Shown here: positions 1 through 5,974 of the stretch, one piece after another
Numbering within the stretch: the stretch's first letter is position 1
Layout of the letters: each line of letters starts with the position of its first letter
Assembly: GCA_001701115.1 (NCBI GenBank)
Contig: DAAJ01000026.1
Coordinates: forward strand, 1 to 9,698
DNA: 9,698 nt
Origin: Bacteroidales bacterium GP2
GTDB taxonomy: Bacteria > Bacteroidota > Bacteroidia > Bacteroidales > Muribaculaceae
Reading direction: 5' to 3'
Notes under the pieces: model-generated
The model's input: only the letters and a program-made list of their open reading frames with translations
What the model was told of the DNA's origin: nothing
Databases searched by the model: none
Position numbers and translations under genes: made by a program

Positions 1-37
1 AAAAAAGCAGCTTGACTTTGGAATCAAGCTGCTTTTT
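1..37 (-). terminator. Rho-independent terminator downstream of tRNA-Gln
   Basis: Positions 2-15 and 24-37 are perfect reverse complements (14 bp, including the A/T flanks) around an 8-nt loop. The GC-containing core is AGCAGCTTGA paired with TCAAGCTGCT. Read on the minus strand, the hairpin starts 3 nt after the 3' end of the tRNA and runs into a T tract that continues to the window edge. The flanking A and T runs make it symmetrical, so it could also stop transcription arriving on the plus strand from outside the window. Confidence 0.9.
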
Positions 38-40
38 AAG

Positions 41-111
41 TTGCCTTGGAAAGATTCGAACTCTCACAGGCGGAACCAGAATCCGACGTGCTACCATTAC
101 ACCACAAGGCA
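41..111 (-). tRNA. tRNA-Gln (anticodon CUG)
   Basis: On the minus strand this 71-nt stretch folds as a tRNA. The acceptor stem TGCCTTG pairs with CAAGGCA, with A as discriminator base. The D arm is GTGTAATGGTAGCAC. The anticodon loop is TTCTGGT, giving anticodon CTG, which reads CAG (Gln). The T arm is GAGAG-TTCGAAT-CTTTC. CCA is not encoded: the base after the discriminator begins ACTT. The outermost anticodon-stem pair (27:43) is a U/C mismatch, while the other four pairs are intact. It has its own promoter (143-174) and terminator (1-37). Confidence 0.95.
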
Positions 112-142
112 ATTTCGGTGAGTTATCTTTCGATTACGGGTG

Positions 143-174
143 CAAAGTTAAGGCGTTTTTTTATATCCTCCAAA
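143..174 (-). promoter_or_regulatory. Bacteroidetes-type promoter of tRNA-Gln
   Basis: On the minus strand TTTG (171-174) and TAACTTTG (143-150) are separated by 20 bp. This matches the Bacteroidetes sigma factor consensus of -33 TTTG and -7 TAnnTTTG. The predicted start of transcription is around position 135-137, leaving a leader of about 25 nt before the mature tRNA. It lies between the lpxA stop and the tRNA, so the tRNA need not depend on lpx operon read-through. Confidence 0.75.
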
Positions 175-226
175 CTTTTGAGCCACTATTTTTCAATAAA
201 ATTTCACTCACCTGATTATGTGATGA

Positions 227-1003
227 TTACACATATCCTTTAATGATGCCTCGCTTGGCATTACGCACAAAGAGGATGATTTCATCGCGCTCCTTTGTTG
301 CAGGAAGCTCGGCTTCTATGCGCTCAACAGCATCAGAATTGTTCAGCCCGCTCAGATACAGGTAGCGATATATCTCCTGGATTTCGCGGATTGTCTCGCT
401 GGAAAAGCCTCTTCTGCGCAGACCGATAGAGTTGACTCCGGCGTATGAGATAGGTTCACGCGCAGCCTTGACAAAAGGAGGGATATCCTTGTTGACAAGC
501 GCTCCGCCCTGCACCATCACATGAGGACCGATGTGGCAGAACTGGTGTACAAGAGTTCCGCCGCCGATAACGGCGTAATTGTCAACGACCACTTCGCCGG
601 CAAGCTGGGTGGCATTGCTCATAATCACATTGTCGCCCACAACACAGTCATGCGCCACATGGCAGTAAGCCATGATAAGGCAGTTGCTTCCAACAACAGT
701 GCGCCCCTTTGCCGCAGTGCCTCGGTTGATAGTCACGCACTCGCGTAGCACAGTATTGTCGCCGATGATAGCAACGGTGTCCTCGCCTTTGAATTTCAGA
801 TCCTGCGGTATTGCGGAAATCACGGCTCCGGGAAAAATGGTGCAGTTCTTGCCAATGCGGGCGCCAGCCATGATTGTGACATTGCTGCCGATACGGGTAC
901 CCTCTCCAATCTCTACATTTTCTTCAATCGTGACAAACGGGTCAATAACAACGCTGGGCGCTATTTTCGCCGCGGGGTGAATATATGCAAGAGGTTGTTT
1001 CAT
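227..1003 (-). CDS. lpxA: UDP-N-acetylglucosamine O-acyltransferase LpxA
   Basis: LpxA (258 aa, near the usual 255-262) transfers a 3-hydroxyacyl chain from acyl carrier protein to the 3-OH of UDP-GlcNAc, the first step of lipid A synthesis, in the cytosol. The N-terminal two thirds (about 5-185) is a left-handed beta-helix built of hexapeptide repeats such as VEIGEG and VVGDNV. The catalytic histidine is H118 in HVAHDC (E. coli H125). The motifs VHQFCHIG and GLRRRGF follow, and the last 65 residues form the helical domain. The residue matching the E. coli acyl-length 'ruler' G173 is also glycine (G166), which permits a long acyl chain. It is the last gene of the lpxD-lpxC/fabZ-lpxA operon, starting 11 nt after the fusion gene. 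I see no convincing terminator behind it. Confidence 0.97.
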   Translation of the reverse strand: MKQPLAYIHPAAKIAPSVVIDPFVTIEENVEIGEGTRIGSNVTIMAGARIGKNCTIFPGAVISAIPQDLKFKGEDTVAIIGDNTVLRECVTINRGTAAKGRTVVGSNCLIMAYCHVAHDCVVGDNVIMSNATQLAGEVVVDNYAVIGGGTLVHQFCHIGPHVMVQGGALVNKDIPPFVKAAREPISYAGVNSIGLRRRGFSSETIREIQEIYRYLYLSGLNNSDAVERIEAELPATKERDEIILFVRNAKRGIIKGYV

Positions 1004-1014
1004 ACTTAAAAAAA

Positions 1015-2397
1015 TTATTTGTTTTTGATAATCTGTGCCATGAACTCACATTCTGACACAATTTTTTCTCCGACAAAGGCATAGCCTTTCATAACGGCGC
1101 AGCCTCTGCGCAGCTCTGTCATGAATGAGATATGGAATATCAGAGTATCGCCCGGCACAACTTTGTGGCGGAACTTCACATTGTCTATCTTCATGAAGTA
1201 GGTGGAGTAACGCTCCGGCTCGTCAACAGTGCTGAGCACGAGGAGACCGCCGGTCTGTGCCATAGCCTCGATCTGGAGAACTCCGGGGAGAACCGGCTCC
1301 TGCGGGAAGTGACCGGGGAAGAAAGGCTCGTTTGCGGTGATGTTTTTCACGCCAACGATGTAATTCTCGCCCATTTCAATCACCTTGTCGATAAGGAGCA
1401 TCGGATACCTGTGGGGAAGGAGTTCGCGGATGCGGTTATTATCCATAAGCGGCTCCTTGTTGGGATTATAAACAGGTGCCTGCACATCCTGGCGCTTGAT
1501 TTCCTTGCGGATTTTCTTTGCGAAAGTTGTATTGATGGAGTGACCGGGACGGGTGGCAAGCACTTTGCCTTTGAGGGGACGCCCGATAAGCGCCAGGTCG
1601 CCCATCACATCCATCAGCTTGTGGCGTGCCGGCTCATTATCGGCAACAAGAGGACGCTCCTGGATGAAGCCGAACTCAGAAACATTTTTCCTCGGCACAC
1701 CCATGAGGTCGGCGAGGCGGTCAAGCTCAGACTGCTCCATCGGCGAGTCATAAATCACCACAGCATTTTCAAGATCGCCCCCTTTGATAAGGTTGTTTTT
1801 AACGAGCGGCTCTATTTCGCGGACAAACACGAATGTGCGGCTCGATGCAATCTCAGCGGGGAAATCCTCGATACGGTCAAGGGTTGCAAACTGGTTGGAG
1901 AGCACCGGGGAGTCGAAGTTTACCATAACGTCGACACTGAAATCATTGTCCGGAAGCACAACGATTGCGGCACCGGTTTCAGGGTCACGGACTTCGATTT
2001 TCTGCTTGACGATGTAGAAATCCTTGTCAGCGTGCTGCTCCTCTGTCCCAACCTCGGCAATCTTGTCGCAGAACTCCTTAGCGCTGCCGTCAAGTATCGG
2101 CATTTCAGGACCGTCAATTTTGACAAGGCAGTTGTCTATCCCGGCGGCATAGAGGGCAGCCATCGCATGCTCGATTGTGCTAACGCTTACATCGCCTTTG
2201 GCAATTACTGTGCCTCTGGTGGTGGACTGAACATTCTCGGCAAGCGCGTCTACTATAGGTTCACCCTCAATATCGGTTCTCTGGAACTTATATCCGTGGT
2301 TAACCGGTGCGGGAAGAAATTCCGCTGTAATCACCTTGCCGGTGTGAAGTCCTTTGCCGTTCACGGTAAAGGGCGCGCTGAGTGTAATCTGCTTCAT
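1015..2397 (-). CDS. lpxC/fabZ: Bifunctional LpxC deacetylase / FabZ dehydratase
   Basis: This 460-aa protein joins two enzymes. Residues 1 to about 305 are LpxC, the zinc-dependent UDP-3-O-acyl-GlcNAc deacetylase and first committed step of lipid A synthesis. It shows E76-H77 in STIEHAMA, the zinc ligands H259 and D263 in HKLMD, and H286 in PGHSINT. Residues about 318-460 are FabZ, which dehydrates 3-hydroxyacyl-ACP in fatty acid synthesis. It shows LLPHRYPMLLID, the catalytic H363 in PGHFP and E377 in LQIEAMAQ. About 12 residues link the halves (VQAPVYNPNKEP). The fusion is known from Bacteroidetes and fixes a 1:1 ratio between enzymes that compete for hydroxyacyl-ACP. The ATG sits behind an AT-rich, Shine-Dalgarno-less 23-nt gap after lpxD. 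All catalytic residues are present in both halves. Confidence 0.97.
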   Translation of the reverse strand: MKQITLSAPFTVNGKGLHTGKVITAEFLPAPVNHGYKFQRTDIEGEPIVDALAENVQSTTRGTVIAKGDVSVSTIEHAMAALYAAGIDNCLVKIDGPEMPILDGSAKEFCDKIAEVGTEEQHADKDFYIVKQKIEVRDPETGAAIVVLPDNDFSVDVMVNFDSPVLSNQFATLDRIEDFPAEIASSRTFVFVREIEPLVKNNLIKGGDLENAVVIYDSPMEQSELDRLADLMGVPRKNVSEFGFIQERPLVADNEPARHKLMDVMGDLALIGRPLKGKVLATRPGHSINTTFAKKIRKEIKRQDVQAPVYNPNKEPLMDNNRIRELLPHRYPMLLIDKVIEMGENYIVGVKNITANEPFFPGHFPQEPVLPGVLQIEAMAQTGGLLVLSTVDEPERYSTYFMKIDNVKFRHKVVPGDTLIFHISFMTELRRGCAVMKGYAFVGEKIVSECEFMAQIIKNK

Positions 2398-2420
2398 ATT
2401 ATATATTGTATTTTTTTCTA

Positions 2421-3455
2421 TCAGTTGGAACTATCCTTTTTAAATTCTTTTTCGAGCTTGCCAAGGCGCTCGTTGATGCGCGGAATGCGCCTCAGGTTCA
2501 TGGTCTGCGCGGCAAAATCCTGGAAAGTCATAGCGGGGCTGCCGATAAGCCTCTCCCCTGCCGGCACATCGCGGTGCAATCCGCTCTGCGCGGCAATTTC
2601 CACATTGTCGCTGATGTGGATATGCCCGGCGAGACCAACCTGACCGCCAATCATGCAGTGCGCGCCAACTTTAGTTGAGCCGGCAACTCCTGCCTGCGCC
2701 GCCATGACGGTGCTTTCGCCCACCTCGCAGTTGTGTGCAATCTGGATAAGGTTGTCGAGCTTGACGCCCTTGCCAATCTTGGTTGCACCCATCATCGCAC
2801 GGTCAACAGTAGTGTTGGCACCGATTTCAACATCATCCTCCACTACCACAATGCCTGTCTGGGGTATTTTTTCATAACCGCCGTCCACAGGAGCAAAGCC
2901 GAAACCGTCCGCGCCGATAACCGCGCCGCTGTGGATAATGCAATTCTTGCCAATGCGGCAGCCGTGGTACACCTTCACTCCGGCATAAAGAATGGAATTC
3001 TCCCCAACGCCCGCTCCGTCACCCACATAAGCCTGCGGGTAAACCTGTGCGCCGGATTCAACCACAGCCCCCTTGCCGATATAGGCAAACGCGCCGATAT
3101 ACACATCTTCCGCAACTTTAGCCTCGGGGTGAATAAATGAGGGAGACTCGATGCCGCGCTTAGGCGGATTCATCATCTGCTGCACCATAGTGAGCAGTTT
3201 GGCAACGGTGGCGTACGGGTCATCTACCCTGATAAGGGTTGCAGCAACCGGATTTTCCGGGACAAAGTCTTTGCTGACAAGAACAGCCGAACTGCCTGTA
3301 GAGTAAATAAAATTTGTATATTTAGGATTGGCGAGAAATGAAATAGCCCCCGGTTTTCCTTCCTCAATCTTCGCAAATGTGCTGATTTTCACATTACCAT
3401 CTCCTTCAACAGTTCCGTTGGCGATGGCTGCTATCTGATTGGCTGTAAATTCCAT
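2421..3455 (-). CDS. lpxD: UDP-3-O-acylglucosamine N-acyltransferase LpxD
   Basis: LpxD (344 aa; E. coli 341) adds the second 3-hydroxyacyl chain, to the amino group of the glucosamine exposed by LpxC. Residues 1 to about 100 are the uridine-binding N-terminal domain (motif ISFLANPKY). Residues about 105-310 form a left-handed beta-helix of hexapeptide repeats. The conserved segment GADGFGFAP and the catalytic H241 in NLIQIAHNCEVG (E. coli H239) are present. A charged helical tail follows (about 315-344), as in trimeric LpxD. It is the first gene of the lpx operon, 83 nt downstream of the cvfB-like gene. The ATG is preceded by AAAAG, which is one arm of a 15-nt palindrome (3457-3471). A candidate -7 element lies at 3509-3516. 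Confidence 0.97.
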   Translation of the reverse strand: MEFTANQIAAIANGTVEGDGNVKISTFAKIEEGKPGAISFLANPKYTNFIYSTGSSAVLVSKDFVPENPVAATLIRVDDPYATVAKLLTMVQQMMNPPKRGIESPSFIHPEAKVAEDVYIGAFAYIGKGAVVESGAQVYPQAYVGDGAGVGENSILYAGVKVYHGCRIGKNCIIHSGAVIGADGFGFAPVDGGYEKIPQTGIVVVEDDVEIGANTTVDRAMMGATKIGKGVKLDNLIQIAHNCEVGESTVMAAQAGVAGSTKVGAHCMIGGQVGLAGHIHISDNVEIAAQSGLHRDVPAGERLIGSPAMTFQDFAAQTMNLRRIPRINERLGKLEKEFKKDSSN

Positions 3456-3456
3456 T

Positions 3457-3471
3457 CTTTTACTGTAAAAG
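3457..3471 (-). promoter_or_regulatory. 15-nt palindrome abutting the lpxD start codon
   Basis: CTTTTAC and GTAAAAG are perfect inverted repeats around a single central base, ending one base before the lpxD ATG. As RNA, only the outer 5 bp could pair (CTTTT with AAAAG around a 5-nt loop), which would be weak. As DNA it could be an operator inside the leader. It may also be chance in AT-rich sequence, and no function is established by what I can see. Confidence 0.35.
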
Positions 3472-3508
3472 CTTGATATAATTAGCTAAAACTGAAATAT
3501 TACTCGTG

Positions 3509-3516
3509 CAAAGTTC
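3509..3516 (-). promoter_or_regulatory. Candidate -7 element for the lpx operon
   Basis: On the minus strand GAACTTTG differs from the Bacteroidetes -7 consensus TAnnTTTG at one defined base. No TTTG is present at the expected -33 distance, although a run of T lies just upstream. Transcription would start near 3502, leaving a leader of about 47 nt before lpxD. The gap from cvfB has no terminator, so read-through from cvfB is also possible. Confidence 0.4.
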
Positions 3517-3538
3517 GGAAAAAAAATTCACATTCAGC

Positions 3539-4378
3539 TTATTTGCGTGCAAAAAGTGCCGTTTTGTCCTCTGAAATGCCAATTTTGCCATCCTTAAGGA
3601 GATGCCCCACTGCCTTCTTGAAGTCCTTTTTGCTGCACTGGAAAGCGTCCTTAATTTCTTCCGGGGTGCTTTTATCACTGATATTCAGCTTTCCGCCTTT
3701 CGCCATGAGCTTCTTATATATCCTTTCGGCGAGGGTATTAGTGCGCACATCCGCCCTGCCTCCGAGCATAAGGTCAATCTTGCCGTCCGGGCGCACCTGC
3801 TTGACATAAGCCTCCATCCGGTCACCTTTATGCAGAGGGGCATATACCTCAGAATCATACAAAATGCCGTAGTGAAGGTTATCGACAATGCACCGGTAGC
3901 CAACATCATTCCTGTCAAATACCAGGGCTTCCACTTTCTGACCATTCGCATACTCCGGAATCACGTTGCCGATGAACTTGTCAACCTTCGCAGACGCAGT
4001 AACTCGTCCTGTTGCATGGTCAAGGTATAAATATACAAGATAGCGCCCGCCCTCTTTCATCCTTGACTTCTGCTCGCTGAAGGGCACAAGCAAGTCCTTA
4101 GGCAAGCCCCAATCGAGGAATGCGCCCACCTTAGTGACAGCAACCACGTCGAGAAAAGCGAAATCACCCACATAGGCAAGCGGGGTTTCAGTGCTTGCAA
4201 CTGGACGGTCCTCGCTGTCGGTATAAACAACCACATCCACTTCGTCGCCCGGCTTCAAAGGCGCCGTAATATATCTTTTAGGCAAAAGAATTTCCTTGCC
4301 GTAGTCAGCTTCAAGATATGCGCCGAAGTCAACAAGACGGCTAACTTTCAGCTTGTTTCTTTTTCCAATCTGTACCAT
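3539..4378 (-). CDS. cvfB: CvfB-like S1/winged-helix RNA-binding protein
   Basis: This 279-aa protein matches the CvfB/YitL family: tandem S1-type OB folds followed by a winged helix, a cytosolic RNA-binding layout. Residues 1-62 form the first S1-like barrel (GKRNKLKVSRLVDFGAYL). Residues about 66-132 form the second, with the best S1 signature (VTKVGAFLDWGLPKDLLVPF). Residues about 145-208 form a third barrel (VEALVFDRNDVGYRCIVDN ... GKIDLML). Residues about 215-279 are the winged helix (AERIYKKLMAKGG ... KKDFKKAVGHLLKDGKIGI). S. aureus CvfB affects virulence gene expression, but the role in Bacteroidetes is not settled. The ATG lies about 14 nt behind the predicted transcription start. Its position upstream of lpxD with no visible terminator suggests partial co-transcription, which is inference. 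Confidence 0.88.
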   Translation of the reverse strand: MVQIGKRNKLKVSRLVDFGAYLEADYGKEILLPKRYITAPLKPGDEVDVVVYTDSEDRPVASTETPLAYVGDFAFLDVVAVTKVGAFLDWGLPKDLLVPFSEQKSRMKEGGRYLVYLYLDHATGRVTASAKVDKFIGNVIPEYANGQKVEALVFDRNDVGYRCIVDNLHYGILYDSEVYAPLHKGDRMEAYVKQVRPDGKIDLMLGGRADVRTNTLAERIYKKLMAKGGKLNISDKSTPEEIKDAFQCSKKDFKKAVGHLLKDGKIGISEDKTALFARK

Positions 4379-4397
4379 CGTTTCAAATTTAGTTTGG

Positions 4398-4405
4398 CAA
4401 AGATA
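4398..4405 (-). promoter_or_regulatory. -7 promoter element for cvfB
   Basis: On the minus strand TATCTTTG matches TAnnTTTG exactly, 19 nt upstream of the cvfB ATG. The -33 region falls in the T tract and hairpin of the gdhA terminator and contains no TTTG at 19-21 bp spacing. The nearest TTTG is only 10 bp away. The call therefore rests on the -7 box and its position. Confidence 0.55.
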
Positions 4406-4415
4406 GCAATTTTCA

Positions 4416-4448
4416 CAAAAAAAGAACGTACTGCATCACTGCAGCACG
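4416..4448 (-). terminator. Rho-independent terminator of gdhA
   Basis: On the minus strand CGTGCTGCA and TGCAGTACG form a 9-bp stem with one G-T pair and a GTGA (GNRA) tetraloop. The tract TTCTTTTTTTG follows directly. It lies about 45 nt after the gdhA stop codon and just upstream of the cvfB promoter element, separating the two genes. Confidence 0.9.
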
Positions 4449-4493
4449 CCCCTCCATCAAAAAATATAAAAATAATTTTCAATATGAGAATCT

Positions 4494-5831
4494 TCAAATT
4501 ACGCCCTGACCCATCATGGCTCCTGCAACTTTCATGAAGCCGGCGATGTTAGCGCCTTTCATGTAATTGAGGTAGCCGTCAGGCTCAGTACCATACTTAA
4601 CGCACTGACCGTGGATGTCGCGCATGATAGTATGAAGTTTTTCATCAACCTCTTCGGCACTCCACTGCAGGTGCATAGCGTTCTGGCTCATTTCAAGACC
4701 GGAAGTAGCAACACCGCCAGCGTTTACAGCCTTGCCGGGAGCGTATGTCACGCGGCTGTTGATGAATGTATCGATAGCTTCGGGAGTACAACCCATGTTT
4801 GAAACCTCAGCTACCATAAGCACGCCGTTTTCAACGAGCTTCTTGGCATCTTCTCCGTCAAGTTCGTTCTGGGTTGCGCAGGGAAGAGCGATATCGACTT
4901 TCTGTTCCCAGGGTTTCTTGCCGGGGAAGAAAGTAGCTTCGGGATATTTTTCTGCGTAAGGAGCAACAATGTCCTCACCGGTAGCGCGGAGATAGAGCAT
5001 ATAGTCAATCTTGTCGCCGCTGATGCCTTCGGGATCGTAGATATAGCCGTCAGGACCGGAGATTGTAACAACCTTTGCGCCAAGTTCGTTAGCTTTGAGG
5101 GTAGCGCCCCATGCAACGTTTCCGAAACCGGAAACAGCAACAGTCTTGCCCTTGATGTCCTCTTTCTTTTCAGCAAGCATGCTCTGCACAAAGTAGAGAG
5201 CGCCGAAACCGGTAGCCTCGGGACGGATTCTTGAGCCGCCGAAATCGAGACCCTTGCCTGTCATTGAACCGTCGCACTGGTTGCAGAGCTTTTTGTACAT
5301 GCCGTACATATAGCCGACCTCACGACCGCCAACACCTATGTCGCCGGCAGGAACGTCACGGTCCGGACCGATGTTTTTCCAGAGCTCAAGCATGAAAGCC
5401 TGGCAGAAACGCATGATTTCAGCATCGCTCTTGCCACGGGGCGAGAAGTCGCTGCCGCCTTTTGCACCGCCCATAGGAAGGGTTGTGAGCGCATTTTTGA
5501 AAGTCTGCTCGAATCCGAGGAATTTAAGGATTGAAAGGTTCACAGAAGCATGGAAACGGATACCGCCTTTATACGGACCGATAGCATTGTTAAACTGCAC
5601 GCGGTAGCCGATGTTGGTCTGAACTTCACCACGGTCATCTGTCCAGGTTACTCTGAAAGTCACAATACGGTCAGGTTCAACCATGCGCTCCACAATCTTA
5701 GCTTTTTCAAACTCGGGATGCTGGTTGTACACGTCCTCAACGCACATGAGTACCTCTTTTACAGCCTGCAGGTATTCCTTCTCGCCGGGGTGCTTGGCTT
5801 CGAGGGAATTCATAATACTGTTAATGTCCAT
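4494..5831 (-). CDS. gdhA: NAD(P)-dependent glutamate dehydrogenase
   Basis: This enzyme interconverts 2-oxoglutarate plus ammonia and glutamate in the cytosol, and is a main route of ammonia assimilation in Bacteroidales. At 445 aa it is full length for the hexameric bacterial class. Residues about 55-200 are the substrate domain, with GPYKGGIRFH, the catalytic lysine K124 in PMGGAKGGSDF, and PAGDIGVGGREVGYM. The dinucleotide-binding Rossmann fold follows, with the glycine motif SGFGNVA (234-240). After the second strand comes ISGPDG, without an acidic residue at the usual NAD-selecting spot. That would allow NADP(H), but Bacteroidetes have paralogues with different coenzymes, so I leave specificity open. 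Residues about 371-390 (AVNAGGVATSGLEMSQNAM) are the conserved glutamate-site region. It is monocistronic, with its own -7 element and a strong terminator. Confidence 0.96.
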   Translation of the reverse strand: MDINSIMNSLEAKHPGEKEYLQAVKEVLMCVEDVYNQHPEFEKAKIVERMVEPDRIVTFRVTWTDDRGEVQTNIGYRVQFNNAIGPYKGGIRFHASVNLSILKFLGFEQTFKNALTTLPMGGAKGGSDFSPRGKSDAEIMRFCQAFMLELWKNIGPDRDVPAGDIGVGGREVGYMYGMYKKLCNQCDGSMTGKGLDFGGSRIRPEATGFGALYFVQSMLAEKKEDIKGKTVAVSGFGNVAWGATLKANELGAKVVTISGPDGYIYDPEGISGDKIDYMLYLRATGEDIVAPYAEKYPEATFFPGKKPWEQKVDIALPCATQNELDGEDAKKLVENGVLMVAEVSNMGCTPEAIDTFINSRVTYAPGKAVNAGGVATSGLEMSQNAMHLQWSAEEVDEKLHTIMRDIHGQCVKYGTEPDGYLNYMKGANIAGFMKVAGAMMGQGVI

Positions 5832-5881
5832 CTTTATAGTGATTATGTTTTCGGTATTAAAATGGTATTTTTATTTGTGCG

Positions 5882-5889
5882 CAAATTTA
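5882..5889 (-). promoter_or_regulatory. -7 promoter element for gdhA
   Basis: On the minus strand TAAATTTG matches TAnnTTTG exactly, with a predicted start near 5875 and an AT-rich leader of about 44 nt before the ATG. No TTTG lies at the -33 position. The sequence directly downstream (TTTG-CGCA-CAAA, 5874-5885 on the plus strand read in reverse) has TTTG/CAAA arms and could be part of an operator, but the match is short. Confidence 0.5.
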
Positions 5890-5915
5890 CAACTATTCCC
5901 GACGCAGAGAAGAAT

Positions 5916-5949
5916 AAATCCCTTAAATTTAGTTAAATTCAAGGGATTT
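5916..5949 (-). terminator. Terminator closing the parAB-DUF5683-mltD cluster
   Basis: Positions 5916-5924 (AAATCCCTT) and 5941-5949 (AAGGGATTT) pair perfectly. Inside them AATTTA (5926-5931) and TAAATT (5934-5939) are also complementary, giving a long hairpin with one mismatch. On the minus strand it begins about 25 nt after the mltD stop, and the T-rich stretch ATTTATTCTTC follows. The T tract is interrupted, so termination may be incomplete. The gdhA -7 element lies 27 nt further on. Confidence 0.75.
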
Positions 5950-5974
5950 GATTTCTTTTTGCAATCTTGGGTGA

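Noticed and set aside
217..235. Hairpin around the lpxA stop codon (TATGTG/CACATA)
   Set aside because: Only 6 mostly A/T pairs with a 7-nt loop and no T tract afterwards, so I do not call it a terminator.
12..243. Two small plus-strand open frames over the tRNA-Gln gene
   Set aside because: They overlap a structured tRNA, its promoter and its terminator, and look like chance translation.
1132..2643. 503-codon plus-strand open frame opposite lpxC/fabZ and the end of lpxD
   Set aside because: It is in codon register with lpxC/fabZ and stays open because that gene avoids the codons UUA, CUA and UCA. Its product matches no family I know, and the opposite strand carries complete conserved enzymes.
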